Source: Eucalyptus grandis (taxonomy: Eukaryota > Streptophyta > Magnoliopsida > Myrtales > Myrtaceae). From it: DNA of 64,000 nucleotides. A program made the position numbers and the translations under genes. Below are positions 24,543 through 36,286 of this stretch, one piece after another. The stretch lies in contig NC_052621.1 of assembly GCF_016545825.1 (NCBI RefSeq), forward strand, positions 17,038,910-17,102,909, written 5' to 3'. The notes under the pieces were generated by a model. The model searched no databases. It was given only the letters and a program-made list of their open reading frames with translations, and was not told the DNA's origin. Numbering within the stretch: the stretch's first letter is position 1; every line of letters begins with the position of its first letter.

Positions 24543-24559
24543 AACAATACTCAAATAAA

Positions 24560-25999
24560 CACTCCATTGTCATCCTCACGTTCTCGATCTCTCTTTCTAG
24601 TCTAGTGGCTGAAATCGTTTTTCGACCTTTAGTTGCATCCCAGCCCCACCCTACATGGGGTGCGAGCCTGCGAGGCAGTGGCGGGTGGCGATTCGTCCAT
24701 CCACAGGGCAGAGATAGGTGATGTGATTTCCGGTCCCATGCCCATTTCTACATCTTGGATATAATGGTATTATACGTATTATAAGACAGAGTTGTCTTTG
24801 GATTTGCCCAACCACTCTTTCGACTCCATGTTCCTTCTCTTTTTATCAAAATTTCATAGAGAACGAATTGGACAATTTATTTTATTAGAGTTTTTTCTTA
24901 ACAGAGTTTCATTAAACTCCTTCACAGGATTTTATTGCATAACTGACATCGATAACTTTTTTTTTTTTTTTTTATCTTTACCTTTTAATTTCTACTTCTC
25001 AATAAAGAGACCGTCGGACCTGAATAAGTCCTTAAAAGGCTCATGAAAAAGAAATAGTTAGAAGAATCACCCTAGAGTGAGAAACCTTGCAATGTCACCT
25101 CTTATTCCCTCCTCTTCGGGCAGAAAAAATTAGAGATTGGAATTAGGAGATCTTACAATGGTAAAGGTAGACACCGCGTTAGGATTTTGGTCTTAGCTAT
25201 CGCCGGATAAGCTGATATAGTAATAATCACATCCGGAGTGAATGAGTGAATGAGAATAAGTGAAAAGCCTCCTTTTACATGGGCCCAATTTTAAAAAATT
25301 AATAAAATCACTGAGGAGAAAGGCCGGTGTAGTAGAAAGCTGGCGCTTTACAGTCACGACTCGCGACAAAAATCCGTGATCGTGCTTTTGTCCCTGTTTG
25401 CTGCTGCGATTCGGCGACAGATGCCGCACGTGATCATCCCGGTCTGTGCATCTTTCGACAAGAACAGGCTGTATTAGGTGAGACCCACTAGTGCCTCGCC
25501 CTTTCAGGAAGGCCTGCGCCCCTCCTCTTATCCTTTGCTTTGCACATCTCATCCCCATCTCTTGGCCCAAAAACAGCATCTCCTGCCGAGGTTAGTAACC
25601 TTAATTCCTTCAAGGGAAGGAGGGTTCGGAGGTACGTCGTAACCTCTGAATGGTATAATTTTTATAGTGTGAGTTATGAACCGACGTAATGTGATCGATC
25701 GATTATACTATCATTGTCCTATAAGTATTATGATGCATGTGATTCTTAAATTGGCGGTTACCGATTTTTTGTTGACTTGTTTCATCACATATTTTCTGTC
25801 ATATGATGTGACTATCATATGAAATGCGTCCTCCATCCGAACATGCATGATGACATGTAAAGAAATGTGATAAAATCACATAAGAACATTCACGATGATG
25901 TGATGACATGTGCAAAATTATGTGTAGGACATAATGGCATGGCAATGTGAAACCTAGATTCCATTGTTAAAGTTCATTCGGAGTCGATTTTCAAATATT
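24560..25999. other. intergenic DNA, no convincing gene
   Basis: Holds a T-run near 24958 and a 128-codon minus frame at 25193-25579 that I cannot assign to any family. The frame is GC-richer than its surroundings but shows no splice-supported model. Confidence 0.35.
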
Positions 26000-26990
26000 G
26001 ACTTTGTAATGCCTCGAAACTTGCGTTTTGGATCTTTTTAAGTACTTTATTTTCGAAATCGAGGATCAAAGTAGAAAGAATAAAAAGTTTGAAAATCTGT
26101 CCCAACTATCTACGGCCTAGAGTTTGCCTAGCTCTAGGTGTGCTAGTATGATTTAAAATCTTAAATCATTTTAGGAGTCGCTACCAATTATTTCTTTTAG
26201 GTCGATTAAGAACCCAAAATTCTATGTATTGGGAAAAGTCAATTAATCATATATAGGTATAGGTCAACTATTCTAAGCAAATTAAAATCTAGTCCAGAGG
26301 TTCGATTTCTTGTGGAGAAGAGTTAGCGCTCTAACATCGCTCTTTTGGTACCGCCTTCCTTTGTCAAGTTCTATCACGTAATATCATGGGATTTCACGAT
26401 ATGTAGTCAGCTTGGTCGTGCTGTGATTAGTATCTTTTCAGGAAAAAAAAAATGCAACTTCTTCTAAGAAAGTTAAACAAAGGGATAAATCCAATTCAGG
26501 ACGAGTACAAGCTCAGAAAGACATAAATCCAAGCCTAACCAATGGCCAATACACCTCCCCTACGCTGCCACGCATGCAAGAGCCAAGAGGGATGAATCCA
26601 ACTAATAGGGACGAATCCAATTCATGTACGGAAAACAACTAATAGGGATTAATCCAATCCCGTTCGAACAACGTGCAATCAGACATGCGTGAATCTAATG
26701 CCAACTTGGCGTATACGAACAATGTCCTACCATGAAACAACCAACAGGGACTGGTCTAATCCCAACAAAAGAAGCATTTGTTCAAACATGCATAAATCCA
26801 ATCCCATCAAAATAGCATTCGATTTTAATTTCATCGTGCAATCCCAATTAACGTACAATCCAGTATTCGCATGTAATAATAACATGCAATCCCAATCCTT
26901 GTTTGAGATGATATCCGCAGGTTTTACAAATCAAATCAGAATTCTAGTTTTGTGAGATTCCAACATGGAAAAAAAGATCCGTTCGAAGCA
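26000..26990. mobile_element. LTR-like non-coding fragment with AATCCAAT repeats
   Basis: The stretch around 26160-26350 (GGAGTCGCTACCAATT ... AGGTCGATTAAGAACCC) is a relative of the left part of the solo-LTR-like element at 42540-42680 (GGAATCGCCACTAATC ... GGTCGATTAGACACCC). It is followed at 26475-26900 by short degenerate repeats carrying ATAAATCCAA / GAATCCAATCCC. Boundaries are not defined. Confidence 0.4.
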
Positions 26991-27158
26991 TTTGGATTCG
27001 GAGAGGAAAAGTCCATAACAGGATGGTTGTTGGATATTCAAAGAAAAAATTGCAAATAAATAGAAAGGATAACCTCTATGATTCGATCATTGTAATCTAC
27101 TTTGTTGTTACTATTGGGTCTAATTCTATTGCTATGTAGGTATGAACAAGTAACAATT

Positions 27159-27383
27159 ACCCACCCACGCATTGCTGTGCTAGTTGAGACATACCCCATG
27201 ACTTGGCCATCAGGTTAGGGGTTTGACTTCATGAGTCGTTCACGACTCTCAGAGTAGTTCTATGATTTAAGCGAGGGGCCTTGGCCGTGGGTTGCTGGGC
27301 CAGTCTCCACTAACTGGTGCTATGCTCCCAAAGGTGAGCTAGGCCGGTGAGTTAGGCCGGATCCTCGGCATAAAAAAAAAAAG
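27159..27383 (+). mobile_element. tRNA-type SINE with 11-bp target duplication
   Basis: AAGTAACAATT flanks the insert at 27148-27158 and 27384-27394. The body (about 225 bp) ends in an A-rich tail (27372-27383). Near the start GTGCTAGTTGAG resembles a pol III A box, and GGTTTGACTTC near 27212 resembles a degenerate B box. Confidence 0.65.
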
Positions 27384-28345
27384 AAGTAACAATTGCTAGA
27401 TGAAGCTTTAAAATTTGTTCGTGGGTTAAGTACGATCTTGATTCTCTAAATTTCATAGTTTTTGCCACTTGACCATATGAATTTTTTTTTTTAATTCACA
27501 CTCGCATCCTCTATTTTTTTTTTTTTTTCAATTTGTCAAATTAAGTCATCTAGTCAGTAGCCCCAATTGCCTTATGGCGTCTATGCTATGAAATGGACAC
27601 GTGGTGCTAATAGGGCATCATATAAGCGCTACCTAAACCTGTTAAAATGGGTCATAGACCACTTGCTTGACCTATGTTTGATGGATTGGGTTGTTGTATG
27701 AATATGTTATATTCAGTAAATAAGTTATAAATTGATTTAATTGGGTATAACTTATTTAGATTCAACTCAACTCTATGAGTCTCTCACGCTCTCACTTAAT
27801 CTTGCACTCACTTATTCCGTGCTTTTATCTTAGTTAAATATAAAGTGTTTTAACAAAATGGGTCGGGTTGAGTATGTGTTAAGTATGGTTGGGTCATGAA
27901 TGGATAGATTTTGTATAATGGATTACAACAGGTTAATGTGACTTGGATCATTTTCGACTTAACCTAAACTCGATCCGATCGATTCATTTGATAAGTCTAG
28001 TTCTACCAACCAATAAATTGATAGCCAATAGTTTTTTTTTTAAAGAAGAAATGGTTAATATTATGAAAAATCTCAAACTGGTATATTTGTGATAAATTTA
28101 TTCCAAACTAATTTTTTATCCATCCAAAACCTAAAATTGATACACGTGTCACAAAGTTACCGCAAACTTATTTTTTGACTACAAAACAACCAAAACTGAT
28201 GTAATTTGATTAATATCACAAAAATCATAAACTGATACATTTATGATAAACATATGGCAAATCCCCAAGCCGATACATTCTAATTCAATAATTTGATAGT
28301 AATATTTAATGGAAATTAATAGTAAATAAATTTATTATAGATGTG

Positions 28346-28620
28346 TTTTTTTTTTTTTTTTTTTGGTTGGTTCTACTCTAATTCTACTCTAATACTCACT
28401 CTTAGACTTTTGTCCTTGCCTCATTGCAGGGCGTGTGGAAATCGAAACCCACTTCTGAAATGAAATCGTCCACACCCCAATCCTCCCTAAGAAGTTGGGG
28501 ATTTGAACCCTCTAGTCACCGATTCAAGTTGAAAGGGTGGCCACTCCAATCTCCCTGAGAAGTTGGGGATTTGAACCCTCTAGTCACCGATTTAAGTTGG
28601 AAGGGTGGTCCCCCCAGTGG
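28346..28620 (-). mobile_element. tRNA-type SINE, minus orientation, with duplicated promoter head
   Basis: TTTATTATAGATGTG occurs perfectly on both sides (28331-28345 and 28621-28635). Read on minus, the element ends in poly(A) (the T-run at 28346-28364). It is related to the SINE at 63566-63766. The head region, including the B-box-like GGGTTCAAATCCCC, is present twice (28498-28510 and 28565-28578, as reverse complement) with a 68-bp period. The copy therefore carries two internal promoter heads. Confidence 0.8.
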
Positions 28621-28687
28621 TTTATTATAGATGTGTTGGCTTGGAGTTGAAAATTTATTGCACATATATCAATTTAAGGTTGTTTGT

Positions 28688-28870
28688 GATGTTAGAGAGA
28701 GAGAGAGAGAGAAGACTTGCTGTAGCTAGTCACCGATTCAATTGCCGCAAAAAGTACGTGGAGACCGTAGGGGGTCGTGATGTTAGAGAGACAGAGACAG
28801 AGACAGAAGACGTGCTGTAACTAGTCACCGATTCAATTGCCGCAAAAAGTGCATGGAGACCGTAGGGGGT
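28688..28870. repeat. two-copy 91-bp tandem duplication with GA-rich start
   Basis: Each copy begins GATGTTAGAGAG, continues into a GA microsatellite (AG in the first copy, AGAC in the second), then CTAGTCACCGATTCAATTGC, and ends GGAGACCGTAGGGGGT. Starts are at 28688 and 28779. Confidence 0.8.
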
Positions 28871-29316
28871 TCAACGGCTCTCAAACCCCTCGTGGACGCC
28901 AACGAGGCTGTCAACATGACGGTTCCAGTCCTCGGCCTTTTGACTAGCGACGGATACGCAACTCTCGTCAGGAGGTCACGCCCGCAAGCTACCCGCGTCA
29001 ATCGCGGAGGAAGGAATCAATGTCGATTCGGATCATTCCCTTCTCAGCAAAGAGGAATTCAAATCCCCAATCGATGAAACATCGCGAGCGCCGAACGATG
29101 CGCATGAGCCAAAAAATTGCACGCTAAGGGAATAACGATGTCAATGACTCTTACGAAGCAGAAAAAAACAAACCAGGTGCTACTATGCGCTGCCCTTTGG
29201 ACACCTCCCGAGTCGAGTCAAGTCAAGCTATAATTCGGCAGAACAGCAAGGATCCGACGCGAACCCCATCTTGAGAAATTGTAGATCAGGGCAAGGCAAG
29301 GACTGATGATGCTCCG

Positions 29317-29345
29317 TCCGCCCGTGTCCGCCCGTGTCCGCCCGG
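29317..29345. repeat. short tandem repeat, GTCCGCCC
   Basis: CGTCCGCCCGTGTCCGCCCG and its neighbour repeat the GTCCGCCC word three times at roughly 10-bp spacing, about 220 bp upstream of the TATA box of the GT106 gene. Confidence 0.6.
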
Positions 29346-29562
29346 CTGTCTGTCATCAAGAGCGTTTGACCCTCTTGCTTAGGATGCATGACTGATTGAC
29401 GGGGGCTCTTGATGGTCATCATTTGTTGACACGTATTGTGAAGAATTAGGTCGGGCGGGGTCAGTGTGGATGATTATGATGATTAAGTTGACAAGAAGAG
29501 CATACCAACAAACGGTGCGATCCGCCCCCGTACGGCTTTCTTCCCACCTTTCACGCCTCTTT

Positions 29563-29570
29563 TATATAAT
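29563..29570 (+). promoter_or_regulatory. TATA box candidate for the GT106 gene
   Basis: TATATAAT lies about 960 bp before the start codon at 30528, followed by a T-run and a pyrimidine-rich TCTCTG/TCTTTG microsatellite typical of plant 5' UTRs. This implies a long leader, possibly with an intron. Confidence 0.5.
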
Positions 29571-30527
29571 GCGTGTTTCCTTTTTTTTTTTTTTTTTTTT
29601 GGATATCACATCAACGCTTGCGCCTTAATCATAGGCTTTTCCCACTGCCCTTCGCGGTGCTATTTACTGCCACCCCCCTCTCTGTCTCTGTCTCTGTCTC
29701 TGTCTTTGTCTTTGTCTTTGTCTCTCTCTTCTTGGGGGTGTTCTGGCTGGGATCTGCTCGGAAAGTCTCGCCGGGAATTTAGTCCGTGCTCATTTCGGGA
29801 GCGTGGGTTCTTGTGAAAGCTGAAAGAGGAAAGAGCTTTGTGGTTTTATCCGCTCATGTGAAGGCATTCTTGCTTTCGAACTTATGGTGGGAAAGAATTC
29901 GTCAGAAGCCAAAAAGGGTTTTTCTTTTATTTTCTGCAGAGTGCGGGTGGAAGTTGGTTTTAGCTTTTTCCGGGCTTTTTCTCGCTTCAGTAAATGCCTT
30001 GTGGATCGGGCGGCGACTTAGACAGAGGGAGTAACGCTCTTCTTTGGTTTAAGTACGAGCTGATGCTCCCGTCCTTTCTGGGTTTTTGTTAAATTCTGGA
30101 GATTGTAATGCTGAAGTTGGGAAGATCACGTCGTTTGTTTTTTTCTGGGAGACTTGAGGTATGAGGACATGGAGATGTGCATTGGTTTTTCTGTGACTGC
30201 TGAATAAGTTTATGTACATCGAGGAGGTTTTAGAGTTTCGAGGTGTCTTTACTCTGCTGGTTGAGTTATTGATTATGAGGTCGCCTCGTGGTGATAAATG
30301 GTGGCTCTTAGAATATTGCGAGAGCTCAGATTGGGTCAGACTAGATTAGATTCCTGAATTTTCGTGTTACCATTTCGATACCCTCTCACGGTTCAATCAA
30401 GTGGCACTAATTGGCTCATGGTCATGTTGAATTTACGGATAGGGACGGTTACTTGGTACTGATTCTGGGTTTTTATCGCAAGACCAACGAGTGAATGAAT
30501 TTCCTGGCATGAGCGAGAGATGCTAAG
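29571..30527 (+). other. probable long 5' leader of the GT106 gene
   Basis: Pyrimidine-rich start (TCTCTG repeats near 29682-29730), then sequence without a supported coding exon. An in-frame TGA a few codons upstream of 30528 fixes the start. Whether a leader intron exists cannot be settled from the sequence. Confidence 0.45.
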
Positions 30528-32957
30528 ATGTGTAGATTAGAGAAGTGCGTGGAGGATTGTGATCATAGAGACGAGTGTGAAATGGGGATGGGACTCTTGA
30601 AAGAGGGTAAGGTTCAGAAATTCAAGAGCTCGGTTGTTTCAAAATCTGGAATGAAGCTCTGGATTCTGCGAGCGACCACAACAGCGTTGATTTGGATTTG
30701 CGTCGTTCAGCTAATGGCGATCGGGGAGACTTGGGGTCCGAGATTGTTGAAGGGCTGGCCTTCTTGTTTTAATCCTGCAGATCATTCTTTGGCATTTCAA
30801 TCATCTTCTATACCGGCCAAAGTCCGGCTTCCCCCAAAGAGTAAGTTGGCTTGTGAACACCTTTTCCGTGAAAAGAAAAGATTAGACAGAATAATGAAAG
30901 TTTTGTCACCAAACAACTGATGCTTCTTTATGCGTGTGCTTGAGCCTTCATCTGGATTAATTTGCTCACTGGGGATGTAGAATTTCGAGAAATTTGTTTA
31001 CATGAGCTTTTTGATACCCTCCAGACATTTGTATTTAGTTTTTTCTAGGTTGGTAATTTTCTTGATAATATGTATGCTTCTTAGAACCATGTCTCAATCA
31101 GGTTGACGCTTCCAATGTTGCTGTTTAGCTTAACCCCATGATTTCTTTTCAGGGGTTTACATCAACAATGGTTATCTTATGGTTTCATGCAATGGAGGGC
31201 TCAATCAAATGCGAGCTGCTGTGAGTTGTTTTGAGTCTTCTCAACTTAGTTGCATAAAAGAACCATGTCGACTTTCGGTTATCATTTAATCCTCACCTGC
31301 TATTCCTCATGTGAATTTCCATCTCTCTTACTTTTGAATTTGCTTGACAGATATGCGACATGGTTGCTATCGCCAGATACTTGAATGTCACTCTAATTGT
31401 TCCAGAACTGGACAAAACCTCCTTCTGGGCTGACCCGAGGTAAGTTCCATATCTCTCCATGGACTTGTCAATGTACGGATGATGCATCCAAATAAGAGAA
31501 GCTTAAAGTTTTGTTGAATTTTGATGAGGCAGTGAGTTCCAAGACATATTTGACGTTGATCATTTCATCTCTTCTTTGAGAGATGAAGTCCGTATACTGA
31601 AAGACTTACCCCCGAGGCTCAAGAAAAGAGTGGAACTAGGAATTATTTACTCGTTGCCGCCCATCAGTTGGTCTGACCTGTCTTACTACCTTGATCAAGT
31701 AAGTCCATACAAACGAAGCTACTATTTAGATCAGTCCCGTCGGGGAATGAATCTCAATTTTTGAACCATCCACGACAGATACTTCCTCTGGTGAGAAAGC
31801 ACAAAGTTCTACATTTGACTCGAACGGACACTCGGCTCGCCAACAATGGGCTGCCTCTGGAAATTCAGAAGCTGCGGTGTCGAGTAAACTTTAATTCTCT
31901 GAGATTTACTCCCCAGATAGAGGAATTAGGTAGAAAAGCCATCAGTATCCTGAGGGAAAAGGGTCCCTTCTTGGTCCTGCATCTGAGATACGAAATGGAC
32001 ATGCTCGCTTTCTCCGGCTGCTCTCATGGTTGCAACAGTGAGGAGGTAGAGGAGTTGACACGACTCAGGTAATCCTTCTTTGCATCTTCGAATTGGCACG
32101 TCTTTATTAGTACTCTAGAAATCGTCTGACATTTCGCACTTTATAGATATGCTTATCCCTGGTGGAAGGAGAAAGTGATAGACTCAGAGATGAAAAGAAG
32201 AGAAGGCTTCTGCCCTTTAACACCAGAAGAAACTGCTCTTGTTCTAGATGCATTGGGTATTGATCGAAACGTCCAAATATACATTGCTGCTGGAGAGATA
32301 TATGGTGGAGAGAGAAGGATGGCAACTCTGAAGTCGTCTTTTCATAACTTGGTCAGTTGAAGTAAACAGATTTTCTGAATCTTCTTTAACCGCCTATTAT
32401 GTCTGACTGTTTTTTAGATAACTCTGTTGATTTGGTTCAGGTAAGGAAAGAGACTTTGCTAAAAACCGTAGATTTGAAGTCTTTCCAGAATCACTCGTCG
32501 CAAATGGCTGCACTAGATTATTTAGTCTCGTTGGCAAGTGATATATTTATTCCAACGTACGATGGGAATATGGCCAAAGTTGTTGAAGGCCATCGAAGGT
32601 AAATTAATGTGTAGTCTCTTATATGTTTATGGTACTCTTGTAACCTGCTTTAGTGTTAAGGTTGGTGCATGAAATTTGAGTCTCTACCTCATTTGAAAAC
32701 TCTGTTTCAGATTCTTGGGCTTCAAAAAGACTATTTCGCTAGACAGAAAGCTTCTGGTCGGTTTGGTTGATCGGTACATGAATGGATCGTTGGGTTGGGA
32801 CGAGTTCTCTTATCTCGTTAAGGAAACTCATTCACTTCGGATGGGCAGCCCAAAGTTGCGAGTTGTGATTCCGGATAGACCGAAGGAAGAAGATTACTTC
32901 TATGCCAATCCTCAGGAGTGCTTGCAACTGTTAGATGAGCCACTGGTAAGTAGATGA
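30528..32957 (+). CDS. GT106 glycosyltransferase, RG-I rhamnosyltransferase (RRT)-like
   Basis: Eight exons: 30528-30840, 31153-31220, 31351-31439, 31533-31698, 31779-32068, 32147-32351, 32441-32598 and 32711-32957, all GT-AG and in phase, for 511 residues. Older databases call the family 'O-fucosyltransferase' (PF10250). GT106 members such as Arabidopsis RRT1 transfer rhamnose to the rhamnogalacturonan I backbone in the Golgi. A single membrane span at about residues 44-65 predicts a type II Golgi protein. Conserved blocks are [12 protein letters not shown] (116-127), HLRYEMDM (280-287), AAGEIYGG (356-363) and the [19 protein letters not shown] stretch (about 416-434). The sequence [13 protein letters not shown] after the membrane span and NPQECLQ at the end match my memory of RRT1-like proteins, so RRT is preferred over other GT106 members. 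The final CTG|GTAAGT could be read as a donor to a further tiny exon. I keep the stop at 32957. Confidence 0.9.
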
Positions 32958-34116
32958 TCTCATCACAACCACTGAACATCGGAATACAAATGCGGCAGGA
33001 CGTGCCCTTCACAATAATGGCATCGATGTGCACGTCATAGTCGAAACTCAGAAACACATCGGGTCAAGTTTTTCAGAGTTCCGGTCACCGGCGGTTACTG
33101 TAAATGAACGAGAAGTGTTGGCCAACAGTTATACCTTGAATTTTAAATAATCAGATTCATGTATCATTCCAAACTTGCCATTGATTAATTACATACATGA
33201 GCTGCAAAGATAATTAGGGGTGGTGCAGATGTCCAACAGTTGTAATACTTCAAAGGATGTAATGTCAAGTTATACATGTTGCAAAAATTTGCCTTCTTAG
33301 AACTGTGGACCAGACTCTCTCTCATATCAATTTATCTGTTGTTACACAAGTATTTTCCAGTTCGCAAGCATGTTAACTGTTTTCATAATCTGCGGCCACA
33401 TGAAGCAAACAAAACTGGATCACGCAATGCTAACATCATGCTGCACAAAAGAGGTGCTCCATCAGTACAAAACCCAGAAAATGTTTTCAAAGGTGCAGCA
33501 CTACCAAACCAATCAATCCCCGGCGCGACTTCATGGAACCAGAGAAAGATTTAACTCAAGAATTCGACAGATGCATTATATATTTCAAGAATTTCTCATG
33601 CCTCCTCAGCAGCACTCAGTCATACTAGTTGGGTCTGTCCACAAAATCTCCCCCACTGCCGTGTGACTTAGGATAAGCCACGGTCAACATGGTTGGCCGT
33701 TCATCTGCATTAAGTATTGCTAGTTTGACCAGAAACCAGAGACGTCTTCATCATATTCCACATAATAAACATTGTGCGCACGATTCGGCGAAACTCACAT
33801 CCGACTGATGTGTGGAGTGAGAGAAGAGATTGTGCCCTATGGCATCATCCCAAAACGAATCAATGATTGCCCAACATCCACTCAAAGTGGAACAAGAATA
33901 TAATAATCTCAAGTGCGATCACCAAGGTCCCGACGAGTTTGTCCAGGAGGATATGATAGAGATACCGAGAAAATGGGATCGTGGGTGGAGCAATTAGAAT
34001 TATTGAGACAGAGAGAGAGAGAGGGAATGAGTGATCCGATGAGCTTTATTTCTGGGTGATCCGAGGACCTTGTTTTTCCGTGCCCTTTCGATGGGCGATC
34101 CAAGAAGCCGCTTTCC
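32958..34116. other. 3' flank of the GT106 gene
   Basis: Likely 3' UTR then AT-rich intergenic DNA. Frames at 33276-33666 overlap each other in different phases and match nothing I know. Confidence 0.4.
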
Positions 34117-34860
34117 AATGACTTTGGTCGTGTGTTGAGGGGCTAGCGATCCTCAAATTTCGACTTCAGGTGGTGACTCTTCAACGTGGCTTCCGCATCA
34201 CACCAACCGTTTCTTTTGGTTCAATTGGGAGTCTACCGTATTGAAAAGTCTTGTAAGTCATGAATGTGGAATATCTTTTATTAGATCCGACTTAAAAAGA
34301 ACTGGATTTTCACAACCGTTAATATTCTGGATCTCACGTGGCTTACAAAATTGACAAATGTAGCTTTATAATGACTTTGGTCATATGACTCATATGTTGA
34401 GGGCTAGCAATCCTCAATTTCGACTTAAAGAGTGGTGTCCTCTTTAACGTAGTTTTTAGACCACACAAACCCTTTCTTCGGGTTCAATTTGGGAGGCTAT
34501 CGTTTGGAAAGGTCTTGTAAGAGTATGGAATATTCTTGTTTAAACCTAACTGAAAAAAGACCGGATTCAATACAACCGTTGATATATGGATCTCACATGG
34601 CCCGTAGGATTGACGAACTTAACTTTCCGAAGATTTTGTCGTATGTTCAGGGCTAGCGATCCTCAAATTTCCTCGTCAAGTGGTGCCTTGTCAACGGAGC
34701 GTTCGCACCACACAAACCGTTTCTTCAGTTCAAGTTGGTAGGCTCCCGTTTTGAAAGGTCTTGCGAGTCACGAGTACGGACTATTCTTGGATTCACTGCA
34801 ACTGTTGATATTGTGGATCTCAAATGGCCCACAGGATTGACAAATGCCTATATTAATGAC
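34117..34860. repeat. three tandem copies of a 250-260-bp repeat
   Basis: The marker GGCTAGCGATCCTCAA (with changes) occurs at 34142, 34403 and 34652. Each unit also carries a GTGGTG..CTTCAACG segment, ACAAACCGTTTCTTC, GAAAGGTCTTG, GTATGGAATATTCTTG and GGATCTCACATGGC. Copies are clearly diverged. The array stops at a partial fourth AATGACTG. Confidence 0.85.
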
Positions 34861-35577
34861 TGTAATAAATTTGGTCTAGTAAAAATGAAGTACAAGGAAA
34901 GAAAAAAATAAAATCGGGAACCTAGGCATAACTAGGGTGGTGGGAAGTGCAATAGGAGGATTGCATATTCTCACGCTATACTATGTATATAGGTCATCGT
35001 CCCACTTTCTAAAGTGAGCACAAGCAAAATGTGAGTGTAAGGGTAGATGATGCTGACGGCGAAATTGCTTGGCAAGCACATAGGATGCTAAGTGAAAGGA
35101 ATTTGGTAATTCATCATTTATTTATGACACCATAAGGCACCATGGAATGCTTTGAAAATCTGGCAACGACTTAGATCCACCAACTCATTTGAAAGTTACT
35201 TGTTTTCTTGAAGAAAATTCACTCCTCAAAGTAGGGTCTACTTAGAAATTTGTTCCATCGGCACAGGTGCTCCCGATTGTCAAGCCTTAATAAATGGGTA
35301 ATCACGGAGTCATTAATTTAAGATGTACTTTTAAAAAATTAATTCGTTAAGTAATTTGATATATTGTTATTTAATTGTCTACATTTAAACATAAATAGAA
35401 TATTATCGTAATATGTTGACTTAAATGACAATGGAGTTTTCTTCTCTCTTTACAGTCTTGGTCTAAGCACCGTTGAGAGTGGTCGAGGATTAAAATCCCG
35501 AATGCACCAGGCCAATGTGGAGGAGCGTGTCCTTAAAATCATTGAGGAAAATAGATTAGTTGAGTAACATGAAAACT
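34861..35577. other. intergenic DNA, nothing recognised
   Basis: No frame of interest. AT-rich with no clear repeat ends. Confidence 0.35.
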
Positions 35578-35592
35578 AACTTGGACATCATT

Positions 35593-35611
35593 TCTTTACC
35601 AAAAAAAAAAA
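35593..35611 (+). mobile_element. ultra-short retroposon: TCTTTACC plus poly(A)
   Basis: Eight bases and 11 A's between perfect 15-bp copies of AACTTGGACATCATT (35578-35592 and 35612-35626). Same architecture and nearly the same body as the insert at 24517. Confidence 0.8.
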
Positions 35612-35909
35612 AACTTGGACATCATTCGACCGCTAATAAGAAAATGGAATACCATTATATCTTTACGGTAAACCATGTAAATGGGAACGGCAGTTTTAAA
35701 CTTTTAATTGAATTCAGCATAGCCCATTACAAACATGAAAAGATAATGTATAGTCACGAACTTAAAAGTACGGAGACATGGCAATACGGGGCAACCCATT
35801 CCACTTTTTATCAGGTAGTCAAGCGCGCCGATATGCCCGTGCTTGTCTCCCTATCATGCTCATGCTCGGAAACATGCTAGCCCAACAAGAAAAATAATAT
35901 GAAGCATAC

Positions 35910-36222
35910 TAGGGGTGATTAGTTCACGATACAACTGAATGAAACCGGCTGCTTAGCAAAAAAAAAAAAATAGAAATTAAAAAAATACTATAATTATTAT
36001 AATTTTAGGGTTTATTACTATTTTTAAGAAATCAAATATATTAAAAAAAAGAGTCCGTCCAGTTCGGTTTCTCCCTGAAATCGGGAATCGGACTGAAAAT
36101 CATCGGTTCCATTTTTATGGAACCAAAACAGACCAATAACCCCCAGAGAATAGGACCAAACAAGTTGGTCTAGTGTAGTCTAGGCGGTTTTCGGTTTGGG
36201 CGGTCCGATATGCTCACCCCTA
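35910..36222. mobile_element. small hAT-like element with TAGGGGTGA ends
   Basis: The left end reads TAGGGGTGATT. The right end, reverse-complemented, reads TAGGGGTGAGCA. The interior carries CGGTTCC/GGAACC-type words such as AATCGGACTG. The flanks AAGCATAC and GAGCATTT share 5 of 8 positions, a decayed duplication at best. Confidence 0.55.
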
Positions 36223-36261
36223 GAGCATTTCTTAATCCTCTTTTTGAATTTGTAATTCAAT

Positions 36262-36286
36262 GTTCGACCAAAAAAAAAAGAAAAAG
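36262..36286 (+). mobile_element. ultra-short retroposon: GTTCGACC plus A-rich tail
   Basis: Eight bases followed by A10-G-A5-G lie between perfect 16-bp copies of GAATTTGTAATTCAAT (36246-36261 and 36287-36302). The CGACC before the A-run matches the 3' end of the SINE at 63566-63766 (ACCGACC then A's). Confidence 0.8.

Noticed and set aside
25193..25579. 128-codon minus frame
   Set aside because: No recognisable motif and no supporting splice or promoter signals.
28853..29077. 74-codon plus frame with ordinary-looking composition
   Set aside because: No start context, splice partner or family I could name. It overlaps the end of the 91-bp duplication.
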